From Trematomus loennbergii (lineage: Eukaryota > Chordata > Actinopteri > Perciformes > Nototheniidae), in assembly GCA_012861695.1 (NCBI GenBank), contig JAAOOA010000265.1, positions 111,001 through 175,000 of the forward strand: a stretch of 64,000 nt of DNA, in the 5' to 3' direction. The position numbers were made by a program, and so were the translations under genes. Under the pieces are notes generated by a model that saw only the letters and a program-made list of their open reading frames with translations, was not told the origin of the DNA and searched no databases. Position 1 is the stretch's first letter. Each line of letters opens with the position of its first letter. Of this stretch, positions 21,164 through 31,965 are shown piece by piece.

Positions 21164-22404
21164 GTTGGATGTAGAAAAGTCAGAATCAATATAGATTATT
21201 TTTATTTTAAAGTAAATTCAGATTGAACATAGTAAAACAATTTAAATTATAGTGTCCGTCCAAAAATAAACCATGACTTATAGTGAAAACCACCCTTGAA
21301 TGATGGGAGAGTAGACTAAAAGCTTTAGGAATCCAAACTATAACATATAATAAGTACCCTGTATCAAGATTGATGCAAAACAAGTGATATTGACCTTTTT
21401 AGAGAGGTTTAGCAAAAAAACAACAACTCTGGGGTCATTTGGGTGGAAATGGGTGTATTTTCCGTTTCTCTGGAACCCATTGGTCGATTTTGATGATTGA
21501 CATCTCTTTTGAACCGTTACAGCCAATAGAATCGAAGGGGAATTTCCATACACACACACACGTTACCATTGAGAATTGAGAGCTATGCGCACGCAGTTTG
21601 CCCAAAGCGAAACCTTATGCTCTGAAATCTGAAAACTAGGTTTATTGCTGATGGATTATCAGAAATCATTTCAAAGTGACACAGACACATTGGATTAACC
21701 TATGGATTAACCTTCAGCAGCAGTTTTATCATTTTAATGCCATTGAAGACAACTTTTGATCAGAAAACAACAATGGTAAGACATATTGCTGTGTTACCTA
21801 TCGAATCTGTGTAATCTCACAATGCTAATCGATGGGTTAGATTTGCATTTACGATAAGTAATAAGGGTTTTATACCGTGAGTTCTATGCTAATGGCATTA
21901 GCATTTTTTCGCTCAGGGCTAATTCAGAGGCTCAGCGTTAGTCTTGTGTTTTTTTTTGCTAAAAATGGTTCATATCATCAGTTAGCTGAGTTCCTTCCCG
22001 TTACATGGATATGAAACATTCATAGTTTATTAAATATTAAGAAGCCCTCAGACGCTGTTTCCTGCAGATGATGCGTTTTGCCCCCGGAACCGGGCTTAAC
22101 CTGTAAAATAAACTATGAATGTGTCATATCCACTTAACGGAAGAAACTCAACTATCAGACAATATTAACCATTTTTAGCTAAACGAAATAACAAAGGCTC
22201 TGAATTAGCGAAAAAATGCTAACCCACTTAGCACAGAAAAAACTTAGCTGCTACGAGAGTGTATGACAGCTTCCGGTTTTGGGCATTCTGGCTATGCATC
22301 ACTCATTCACCAATGGGTAATGTTTAGATGGATTTGAGGAACTTCCCCTTGATTCTATTGGCTCTAACGGTTAAAAAGAGGTGTCAATCATCAAAATCGG
22401 TGAT

Positions 22405-23267
22405 CGGCCTCATCCACAACAACGATGAGACGGCCTACAGGGAGGAGGTTCAGCATCTGACTGAGTGGTGTGCTGACAATAACCTGGCCCTCAACACAAC
22501 AAAAACAAAGAACTAATTGTGGACTTCAGGAAAACGAAAGGCAACACACACACTCCCATCCACATAAATGGAACGGCGGTGGAGCGTGTGTCTAGCTTCA
22601 AGTTCCTGGGGGTCACATATCCGATAACCTCATGGTCCAACAATACCACCAGTATAGTAAAGAAGGCTCACCAGCGTCTCTTCTTCCTGAGGAGACTAAA
22701 GAAAGATCACCTCTCTCCTCAGATTCTGGTGAACTTTTACCGCTGCACCATTGAGAGCATCCTGACCAGCTGTATCACAGCCTGGTATGGGAACTGCACA
22801 ATGCTCAACAGGAAGGCACTGCAGAGGGTGACGAAAATCGCCCAACGCATCATCGGTGTCACACTCCCTGCCATCGAGGACATCCAGGGGATACGGTGTT
22901 TGCAGAGGGCGCACAACATCTTCAAAGACAGTCCAAGACCAGCAGGTTCAGGGACAGCTTCTTCCCCAGGGCTGTTACCCTGTTGAACTCTGCCCGCTGA
23001 TAGACTCTAGCCCATACCCACCACCCACCTGTTTATATATTTTACTGTCAATGCCGTTTATATTTGACTGTCAATGCCGTTTACACTGTATAGATTAATC
23101 TGTTTATAGCCTATTTATAATTATTCTATTTTTAATAATTCCATGTACAATTATTCTTACTATGTAGACTAATGCACTGCTATTTTGCACTTCTGGTCAG
23201 ATGCCTAAACTCACATTTCGTCACTAGTACATGTACTACGTAATGACAATAAAGTTGAATCTGAATC
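22405..23267 (+). mobile_element. 5'-truncated L2-type LINE, 3' end
   Basis: The plus strand encodes the C-terminal part of a non-LTR RT polyprotein: EEVQHLTEWCADNNLALN, then FRKTKGNTHTPIHINGTAVE, SSFKFLGVTYP, HQRLFFLRRLKKDHLSPQIL and TSCITAWYGNC. An in-frame TAA near 22514 and later frameshifts kill it. The 3' tail ends CTGAATCTGAA, the short tandem tail usual for L2/CR1-group elements. Flanking AAATCG/AAAATCG at both ends looks like a target duplication in the foldback arm. Confidence 0.85.
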
Positions 23268-23790
23268 TGAAAATCGACCGAGGGGGGCCAGAGAAATGGA
23301 AAATGCAGCCAAATATCCCCAGAAGTGAGTTTTCTTTTCTAAATCTCTCTAAAAAGGTCAAATGTCACTTGTTTTGCATCAATCTTGATACAGGGTACTT
23401 ATATGTTATAATTTGTATTCCTAAAGCTTTTAGTCTACTATCCCATCATTCAAGGGTAGTTTTCACTATAAGTAATGGTTTTTCTTGGACGGACACTATC
23501 ATTTACCTTTTTCTTTTTTACTATGTTCAATCTGAATTTACTTTAAAATAATTCTATATTGATTCTGACTTTTCTACATCCAACTCACAGGTTTATCATT
23601 GCTCTGAGAAAAAAGATTATTAATTTACCCCTTTTAGAAGTGAAGATATAGTCAATTGTTCTGGGAATGTCATTTTCGAGCCTGATGCCTGAAAAACAGG
23701 CTCGGGGCTCAACTGGTTAAATAACCCAAATGTGCCCCAGTGTAAGGGATAACAGTGTTAGGAATATATTGTGATGAAGTGAACACTGAC

Positions 23791-23856
23791 CTGAGTTATG
23801 GGGGTCTCTTTGTTCTCCTCCATGCTGCTCTCAGTGCTCCTTCTCCTGCTGGGTCT
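23791..23856 (-). CDS. Candidate first coding exon of ZNF unit 3
   Basis: Minus strand: acceptor ACTTATTTCAG, 66 bp in phase 0 reading RPSRRRSTESSMEENKETPI then TQ, and the donor GTCAGT. It parallels the exon at 5896-5952 of the 10-finger gene (RRRS...ME..., same donor). It would splice in phase to the finger exon at 20172, about 3.6 kb away across the foldback element. The gene it belongs to is broken downstream, so this exon is probably stranded. Confidence 0.6.
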
Positions 23857-23921
23857 CTGAAATAAGTATTAACACTACAGTCAACACAAAACCAATATAC
23901 AGCTAAGAAGTAGCTTAACAG

Positions 23922-24275
23922 CAGAGGTGGGGAGTACATTTACTCAAGTACTGTACAACTATAGAGGTACTTGTACTTTACTTGAGTATTTACATTGTAT
24001 GCCACTTCTACTCCACTACAGCTCAGACGTAAATGGTGTACTTTGACTCCACTACATGTATTTAATCCCTTTAGTTACTTCACAGATGTGGATGAATGAT
24101 GTGAAATGTAATCAAGTGTTAAATCAGACTTTAGTTCCACCTGGAGTACTCAGTATTATCAGTATTAAACTACTCAGTGTTATCAGTATTAAACTACTCA
24201 GTGTTATAGTAAAAGTACTCAGTAATATCAGTCGTAAAAGTACAGTGTTATAGTAAAAGTACTCAGTATTACCCG
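23922..24275. repeat. Fish interspersed repeat with AGTACT-rich tandem core
   Basis: Begins CAGAGGTGGGGAGTACATTT, then CTCAAGTACTGTAC and ACTTGTACTTTACTTGAG, followed by repeated ACTCAGTGTTATAGTA/AAAGTACTCAGT units. A common teleost non-autonomous repeat type; only one end is clear here. Confidence 0.65.
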
Positions 24276-24379
24276 GTGTTTCTGCTCCTTTGTTCTTCAG
24301 TTCAGATGTTCACCGACTAGCATTAGCCACCTAGCATGGAGCAGCTCGCAGCAGATAAGGACCCGGATGAAGAGGTGGA

Positions 24380-24590
24380 ATTGTTCTAAAGCTCCTCTCG
24401 TCTCTTCTTCTCCTGAGAGAAACGGGTTATATTCACAGATATATATGAGAGCTGATAGAGACTCCGACCGATGGAAGTTTTACAATAACTGGATCCTGCC
24501 TGAGAGCATGGTCGAGAGCAGAAGTACGCAGATGTGGGCCCACAGAGCATGCGCAGTAGAGTTTTCCTTTAAGCCCCGTCACCCATCTCC
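24380..24590. promoter_or_regulatory. Possible ZNF unit 3 promoter region
   Basis: Lies upstream of the 23791-23856 exon and contains GCATGCGCA at 24547-24555, an NRF1-like palindromic core often found in vertebrate TATA-less promoters. There is no other support; a LINE has inserted directly beside it. Confidence 0.2.
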
Positions 24591-24604
24591 CGCTCTCTGT
24601 CAGT

Positions 24605-25770
24605 CTTCTTCTTCTTCTCTCGGTGTTTAGCGGATTGAAAACAACTTTAAAGGTGCATACCGCCACCTACTGTACATGAGTGTGAATCATCATATCATTC
24701 CATCTCTTAACTCATGGACGTATATATCTATGATCTAATCAAAACATAAACAATTAAACAAATAAACAAATAAACAAAAAACATAAAATAAATGAAACAA
24801 AACAAAATACAAATCTATAATCTTACCTGACCTAATGTTACATTCTTAGCCCAGTTTCACTCAGAAAGGTGAACAGTGCCTTTCTGGTAGCTCTTACTCC
24901 CTCTCCCTCTGTTCCCAAAACACCAACCACACTCCACTCCCTCTCTGCCTCTATCACTTTATCCTTTAGTTTTCTCTTTCAGCTTTATAGATGTCACAAT
25001 GTAACAAGATATGTTCTACATCTTCTTTATCTCCACAGCTCCCACACTTATCACTGTCACTTTTCCCCATGACATACAGCGTACCATTCAATGCTGTGTC
25101 ATTTATTCTGAGTCTAGCTATCATGATTTCCTCCCTTCTGTTTCTTTCTTTATAAATATTAATTGTGATTGTCTTTTGAACTTTATGATACTCTTTGCCT
25201 TTCTGGACTTCCTCCCACCTTTTCTGCCAGATCTCCATCCCTTTCTTCTTAATGACTGCTTTTCCTTCTCCTTCTCCAAGTTGAACTGGTAATGTGATTT
25301 CCTTTTGTAGTGCACTTTTTGCTCATCTATCAGCACACTCGTTCCCTTTCACCCCCTCATGAGCAGGCACCCAGCAGAACTGCAGATCTATGCCGCCTCT
25401 GTGAAGTCTTAACAGGCTGTGATTCAGTTATGAGAATGTCTTCTCTGGCAGTTGTTGTTGACTGTATGCTTTTGAATATGGATAATGAATCTGTGCACAT
25501 CACCACCCTATCTGGTCTGACCTCTTCAACCCACTGTAATCCTATTATTACAGCATTTCTGCTGTGTACACTGATAGTTGATCTGACGCTCTTTTTGAGA
25601 TCGATATTTTAAAGTCTGGGACATATATACCAACTCCAACACACTCTTCCTTGTTCTTAGAACCATCTGTGTAAATGTTGAGATAATTGTAGTACTTTTC
25701 GTTCAGATACATACTTGTTTTAATTCCCACTTCATTTATTTGCCACACTTTTTTCCTTTCTACGATAAAT
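24605..25770 (-). mobile_element. 5'-truncated LINE with RNase H domain (I/Nimb-like)
   Basis: Minus strand: RNase H start with YTDGSKNKEECVGVGIYVPD, RASDQLSVYTAEML, later the HEGVKGNE-type motif (from CCCCCTCATGAGCAGGCACC near 25355), then WQKRWEEVQKGKEYHKVQK, IMIARLRINDTALNGT and the zinc-knuckle-like CGSCGDKEDVEHILLHC. RNase H followed by this C-x2-C...H...C tail is typical of I-group LINEs. Frames shift between segments. The 3' end carries GCGGATTGAAAACAACTTTA and an (AAG)n tail at about 24605-24620. RT and endonuclease are missing. Confidence 0.82.
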
Positions 25771-26347
25771 TCAGTTCCTGACGGACGCCAAAAAAGCCAG
25801 AGATTATAGAATTAAACAAATAAATAAAAACAAGGATAATTGTGTGTTATTGTTGAGTAAATAACAGTGTGTTATTTAGAAAAGATTAACAAATTAGAAG
25901 GAGAAAAAGATTTAAAAAATACAGATTTCAATATTCTGAGGCTCTGAGCCCATTTCTTTACCTCACGGACGGTATATATGATTTAAAACACCGGGTCCCT
26001 TTTAAAATATATATATATTTTGTATAATGTTCTGGGCTGACAGTGCCTTATTTTCAATTTGAAAACACATGGCAATTTTATTAATACAGCAGATGAAAAG
26101 ATTTGCAATTCTTTGGGTGTCATTGGCTCTCTAGATAAAGGCAGTATCTGTTTGCTAACCTCAGATATTGATTTATTTAAATAAGTGACCTTTGAATACA
26201 TATTTCAAACATAGCCTTAAAAAGGTGCAGGAAAAGGACTTCAAATATTACTTAAAGACTGGACTTTTTAATTCAGTCAAGAGAAGAGAAAAGCGAAGAA
26301 AGGAAAGAAAATGGTTATAAGGGGTTATTAATGACAGACATAATATG
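25771..26347. other. AT-rich intergenic sequence
   Basis: I see no gene or named repeat. Confidence 0.5.
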
Positions 26348-26525
26348 GCTAGGGAGGCTGTGGCTGATCGTGCGTTGATCTTCGGATCACTGGTTCAATC
26401 CCCACTGCAGTCAGCATGTCGTTGTGTCCCTGGGCTTCACCCCAAATAGCTCCTGTGAGGATTGTCCACAGTATTGAGTGTATGTAAGTCGCTTTAAGGT
26501 AAAAGCAACTAACAAGTGACATGTA
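26348..26525 (+). repeat. tRNA-derived SINE, near full length
   Basis: Head with B-box TGGTTCAATCCCC at about 26390. Body GCAGTCAGCATGTCGTTGTG, TTCACCCCAAATAGCTCCTG and GTCCACAGTATTGAGTGTA. The 3' end AACAAGTGACATGTA matches 10915. Confidence 0.75.
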
Positions 26526-26748
26526 GAGGTCAGTGGTCAGTGGTTTATGAGCCTCTACCAACTGGTCGAGCTGGTCAACAATCATCATATAGTACAGTAT
26601 TTGTATGCATCAAACACAAATAAAACACAAACTCAAATACATTTTTTTCTTTTATGGAAGATGAGCAATATATACAACCAGATATATTCATAAAAAATAA
26701 TAAATTATTTGTAAAACAAAAAAGAAATGGAAAAAAGCAGAGCCGTAT

Positions 26749-29028
26749 AATAGAAGAGTTACGACATCTCCGTTCACTCCAATGGACCAGTTTTTTTACA
26801 GCAATGGCGGATGGCGGAGCCGTCAATAGTTCCCCGGAAGTTAGCTTGCCGCTGACTTCCGGGGGACTATTGACTCGAGAGGCTCCACGATCTGTAGCTG
26901 GCAGCGCAGTAGAGTTGCAGCGTTCTTGATGGACTATTAAAGGTAAGAAGACGTTTAAAGATTTATATTGCGGATATTATCAGCACATCTGAGTCAAATG
27001 AACATGTGTATTAAAGGATGTTTGTGGATTATCCCTAAATCAGTAGATTTAGGGAACGTTTACAGATAACAGATTAGGCTAGGATACCGGATAAAGTTAG
27101 CAACACACGTTAACCATGAACAGCTGTTAATCCGTTCTCCTAATGTTATTTCATCCAACGTTGTGGAATTAGAGAAAAAGGGCTTCTAAACGTGATTTTT
27201 TTGTGGGGTGGAGGAATATAATATTAGTTAAATATAACATTGGGGCACGTGTGATTGTAATGAGTGGAAGTGGAGAAATTACGATCTCCATTTTGGAGTA
27301 GACCTACAAGCTAGTATAATAAAGTTAACGTTACACAATAATAAGGAAGAGAGCTATTTGATATTAATTTAGAGTGCATATTTGAGACTTCCAAACAGTA
27401 AACACAAACGTAATTTATGGGTGAGTGGTTTTAGTGTATTCTGTTGATTATTACCTGTCTGTATTATGTTGCAGCTCAGCTGATTTTGAAATGATGGCAA
27501 AGTGAGAGTGAAAACACAAGGTACATTTAATACTACTGTTGTATATAAGTAAGCATACTAAACATGTATTCTATCACTGTATTATATAAGTAATCTTGTT
27601 AGTCTATATTAGTAACCTACTGTATGGCAGGTGGAGGGGCAGTGATGTTACAGGTGGAGGACTTACTGGACATGTATACACTCATTACATACTGCACGTA
27701 AAATACGACCAAGAATGTGAGACAACTTTATACAAATTCATATCACATCCATTACTAATGCCATTTGTCATACTTTGTTAAACTCACAAATAATAAAGTT
27801 CCATAACTTCAGTTGGAAACAAAGACCACACCTAATCTCCCCAAGGCAATTTCCCATCCAATAGATGTGCTATATAGGTGTGTATAACCCTTTCTCCTGT
27901 CTGTTTCTCCCTCTTTCAGCACAAGAACCAGAGGGGGATTCAATAGAGCCTGAATACCTGCACTGAGACCCTCACCCTGCACCCTGAGTCTCAACTCTCA
28001 GAGTTATTCAAGCCTTTCCCTGTTATTTGTATTAAACCAAACATTAAGCTTCCCAATGGTGTGGTCTTCGTTTTGTGAAAAAGTGCAAATGCAGTGTTTG
28101 AATATGATTACCTCACATATTTTGTTGCGGCTGTCTGTTTTGATTGTTAAATTGCTCCTGCTGACTTGAGCTAGCCATTTTTCCTCCTCTCTGTGTCAGT
28201 GGGGAAGCCGTACATTCTGATTCTTTCTCCTTTCTCTGAGCGATTGGAGCATCCCCAGGCAGCACAGCAAACCATGGTGGAGAATATGCCAGGACAACAC
28301 GGAGGAAAAGGCACAGACAAACTGCATGACATGCTATTCAATGTTTATTGAATTCCATGTATTTACAATGGATGTTCCTAAAACAACACTTTTAACGTCA
28401 TAATCATGTTGCTGCTAGTCCATTGATAGTCACCTGTTGGTCTCCTGTCCTTTCTGAAAGTCATAAAGATGACATTAGTCATTTAGATTACTTATGTCCT
28501 CAAGTACCATGGGATTACTGAAACCACCATGAATTAAAAAAATGGTAGAAATTAATCTAATCTAAATTTTGAAGCATTCCTTACCATCCCCTCCCTCTAA
28601 ATATATCAATAAACATTAGGAAGTGATGCACCTGACTACCATACCTGTTTAAGAAGATAATATTAGTTTTAAATAATTCAAAGCAATACACAACAGCAAC
28701 AGGCTCTTTAACCAAGGCAACAGCCTAACATGTGTATGTTAACAAGTAAACTAGCTGTTCACACTATTCCTAATATTATCCATAAATATTAGCAGATTCT
28801 ATTTTATTTTTAAAACATATTGATGTAAATACATGCACATATCGGTATGTTGTATAAATATTGCAAATCAAGACCTTTATTCACTACTTATTACCAAATA
28901 TCGTAGTTCTATCTCCGGTAATCATGCATTCATATGTCCCGCCACGAACTTCCGGGGAACTATTGACTCTCCCTGAACCACGTGACGATCAAGCATTTTG
29001 GACTTCCGCTGTCGTAACTCTTCTATCT
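26749..29028. mobile_element. 2.3-kb inverted-repeat DNA element, unidentified family
   Basis: Ends ATAGAAGAGTTACGAC and GTCGTAACTCTTCTAT are perfect 16-bp inverted repeats. A second inverted match (AATAGTTCCCCGGAAGTT, at about 26824 and 28950) lies inside each end. The interior is not similar to the other elements here. It contains exon-like pieces: an ATG-led open stretch MADGGAVNSSPEVS (26804-26929) with a GTAAGA donor at 26943, and the stretch at 28200-28351. It could be a non-autonomous transposon carrying captured sequence. Confidence 0.65.
28200..28351 (+). other. Exon-like open stretch inside the 26749-29028 element
   Basis: Acceptor-like CTCTCTGTGTCAG precedes a frame reading GKPYILILSPFSERLEHPQA, then AQQTMVENMPGQHGG, ending at TGA 28349-28351. 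No ATG start and no recognised domain. It could be a terminal exon joined to the 26943 donor, or chance. Confidence 0.25.
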
Positions 29029-31170
29029 ATATGGCGCTGGAAAAAAGTAATGGAAAGTGTTTTTCATTATAAAAGGTTTGGCCTAACAACAAACAACTGG
29101 CCTAACAGCAAATGTCTATATCCTGTGTTGGCCTAACTTGCTCATCTGTGCAACTTTGGGCTGCATTTCATGCATGAAAGGTGCTATATAAATTATTATC
29201 GCTCTTTCACTCTGAGACTCATAAGGCAGTACTAGATTTAGTAATATTACCATGAATCTAGACATTTATTTACCATATTTTATTGGAAAACATCTCTGAA
29301 ACTCTGAAAAAGTCATATTGCTAGTTTACCATAAAAGGCCAATTCGACCAGTTGGTTGAGCATATTTTCAAAAAAGTAATTACACCCTTGTTACAAAAAT
29401 GTTTGTGCATCAAGTTATATAATTCTGTTCAGTAAGTGCTCTGACACTAAAATATGTCAAAAATGATATGGTTACCTTACAAAAGTTGACCAAAAAGAGT
29501 GATTTCTTCAGGAGTGATCTTTAGCATGCCAACTTTCTCAGTGGAAGCTAGCTGAAGGGCTTTCTGTTCGAACCACAGTGACATCTAGAGGTTGTTTTGT
29601 GCATAACATGTCAACCAAAACGATAGAGCTGGCTGAATTATTTTTCAACAAGATATCAAAACACAAAATGTGCTCTACCAAATGGCGGCGCTGGCTGTTA
29701 AAGGTTAAGACAGCATCATCATAAGAGGCCAACAAGAGTGACAGGGTGTGCCACTTTGCTGAAGGATAGACCTATGCAGGATATTCTCTGAAGATTTCCC
29801 AAGGGGTACAAGCTGCTGCTGGAGTACTGACTGGAAGTAGTGCTGATATCATGTCTACCATATCCTCTTAAAATACTCTGTCCAACAATATAAGTCTAAT
29901 GACACATTTTTATTTAAGATGCATTCTTGTACTAAGGAGGGGAATTTGAAAAAGAATACCTGAAAAAGTACTTGTTGGTGTAGTTAAATTAGTATACTGA
30001 GTCAAACAGTATCACTCTCATTAAGAATTGATGGCAGAACATCATTTTATCTCTCATCAAAGATAGCAGAAAACATGCATTATTGTACTCAAGAGGGGAG
30101 TTTGACAGAGTAGCCTACACAGTAAAAGTACTCTAAATAGTATTTATCAATCCTCAACCTCCAAGCTGTTTTAATATAGATTTGAAGAAAAAAACCTCGA
30201 TGCTGACTTGACCACGCAAACGGGAAATACGGCCGCATCAATTCAGCAGTGTCAGTAACATCAAACAGAGAGATACTCATACTTTATAAGATAGGGATTC
30301 ATGTCTGACAGTGCAAGACAGACAGCCAGATCGCGAGACAGACAGACAGACCAACAGACCGACAGACGCGCAAACACATACGCACCCACACACGGACAGA
30401 CTGTCTTCTGTATGTTTTGCATGTAGCCATATATTCAATGTATATTCGTGCAAACACGCACCGCACTGTCTAGGCAAAGAGTATGAACCTTTATTTTGAA
30501 GAGTACAGCGAAAGCATAGGGCAAACTAGCCAATCAGAAGCAAGGAGGCACTGGAGACCCACCCACCTATGGAAACGAAACATTGAGTGGTATACTTGTT
30601 TTAACAGTAAGAACAGAAAAACGAAAAAACGAGCTGAATTTCCGTTTTTTTTTTGGGGCAAAATTGAAAAACAAAAAAACGACCCGTTTCTGTTTTATTA
30701 TTAGTTTCAATTAGAACTAAAAAACAAACGGTTAAAACGTACCTTGGTCGACTTGTGGTACAATTGTCTTATTTCATTGATGTTGAAACTGTAATTATTT
30801 CACCTGTAAAAGGACAAAGGAAAAGAAAGTAAACAAAAGGGAAAGGTGATATACTTCTGATTCTTCTGCAGAAGATTATTCATTGTCTTTGTTGTATGCT
30901 AAATGTTTTTTTGTTAACTTCATTCAGTAAATTGGCGCCTGTTCAATCCGAACCACCTGGTCTCTGGTCTAATTACTTTACTGTCTATCCACTCCAGTAG
31001 AATCTAATTATTCTGATCCAATAGCTTAACCCAAGATAACAAGTACTACACATACTTTCTTTAATTATTGTTTGCTAGTTTCCCATTATATTTCCCTCCT
31101 TTGAGTATTTTTCTTTGAGCTCTTTTTTTTTAAACATTTGTATATACTGTTTTTAGTACTGTATACTGTT
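29029..31170. other. Intergenic sequence without recognisable gene
   Basis: Mostly AT-rich. Diverged direct repeats near 29920 and 30077 (TTGTACTnAnGAGGGGAnTTTGA) and a LINE-tail-like CATGAAAGGTGCTATATAAAT at about 29170 are the only structure I see apart from the microsatellite at 30310. Confidence 0.5.
30310..30368. repeat. GACA-type microsatellite
   Basis: Imperfect GACAGACA run with interruptions (GACAGACAGACAGACCAACA). Confidence 0.85.
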
Positions 31171-31600
31171 GTGGCTGACGTCTAAAAATGTTCCTTAGAG
31201 CTGAATGAATAAAGATGAAAGGAAAAGTAGAATGCATGTCATTTGTTGAGATTATTTCTGGTGTATAAAAGACAGAGTCGTCAGCAGAGAGGTTACTTCA
31301 GCTTGAATGACCTCACCAAAATATAATACTGATATACACCTGAGTATTTTCAATTGAACCGTTGCAAGTTTTCCTTCGAATAGAAAAAAGTATCTGACAT
31401 GTTTTGCTTTATTTCTAAATAAAAAGGAAACTTGCTTTAATGTGGCTGACATTTAAAAATGTTCTTCAGAGCTGAATGAATAAAGATGAAAGGAAAAGTA
31501 GAATGCATGTCATTTGTTGAGATTATTTCTGGTGTCTAAAAGACAGAGTCGTCAGCATAGAGGTTACTTCAGCTTGAATGACCTCACCAAAATATAAAAA
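31171..31600. repeat. Tandem duplication of about 160 bp, offset about 270 bp
   Basis: GAGCTGAATGAATAAAGATG, AGTAGAATGCATGTCATTTG and GACAGAGTCGTCAGCA...GAGGTTACTTCAGCTTGAATG occur at about 31171-31330 and again at 31442-31600 with a few mismatches. Confidence 0.9.
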
Positions 31601-31709
31601 TAGCATTTTGGGGGTAGAGTTTTTAAAGTGTGTTAACGTGTGTCTTTGGAACAGAGTTGTTAATGGGGGGCTCTGTGATGATGATGGTGTGAGACTGGAG
31701 CTGGAGGAA

Positions 31710-31965
31710 GGGGTAACGGCACATTCACACCCCTCCCCACTTCCTGCAGACCCTCCCCTCCATGGGGAGGGACAGACGTGAGATCTGAGGGTCTCAGATG
31801 TATGGAGCATGCATTTAGAAATTGAAATGTGAAGCAATTGTTCTGCGACGACTCCTCTTAGACTTGATGTGAAACCTTCAGGAACATTAGGATGGAGGTG
31901 TGAACCCCTCTCCCCTCATCTACGTCTAATGCCACCTTTAATGTCCTCTCCTGAGACGACCACCC
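31710..31965 (-). promoter_or_regulatory. Duplicated ZNF upstream block, copy 4
   Basis: The longest copy: CACCCCTCCCCACTTCCTGC (also at 6005) followed by GCAATTGTTCTGCGACGAC, GACTTGATGTGAAACCTTC, GGATGGAGGTGTGAACCCC and CTCCTGAGACGACC. All copies share one orientation relative to the ZNF genes. Confidence 0.45.

Larger units (their letters stand above)
15560..21700. repeat. Segmental duplication block A
   Basis: Collinear with block B (31765-40942): upstream block, 16.0-17.7 kb AT-rich intergenic sequence, finger exon, its intron, the left arm of the foldback element and the hAT inside that arm. Block A alone has the transposon in the finger array and the L2 insertion. Block B alone has two large hAT-type insertions inside the shared hAT. 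High similarity is visible by eye; percent identity was not computed. Confidence 0.88.
20313..23720. mobile_element. Large foldback (long inverted repeat) element
   Basis: Left end TTAACCAGTT and right end AACTGGTTAA. The arms (20313-20430 plus 21164-21640, versus 22290-22405 plus 23268-23720) are inverted copies hundreds of bp long. The centre (about 21890-22235) is also palindromic (ATGAAACATTCATAGTTTAT against ATAAACTATGAATGTGTCAT). The left arm carries a hAT insertion, the right arm an L2 insertion. No transposase is visible. Block B keeps only the left arm (from about 35047 to 40942). Confidence 0.85.

Noticed and set aside
30930..30965. Possible retroviral-type primer binding site (TTGGCGCCTGTTCAATCC)
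   Set aside because: No LTRs, gag or pol nearby and a poor match to tRNA 3' ends.
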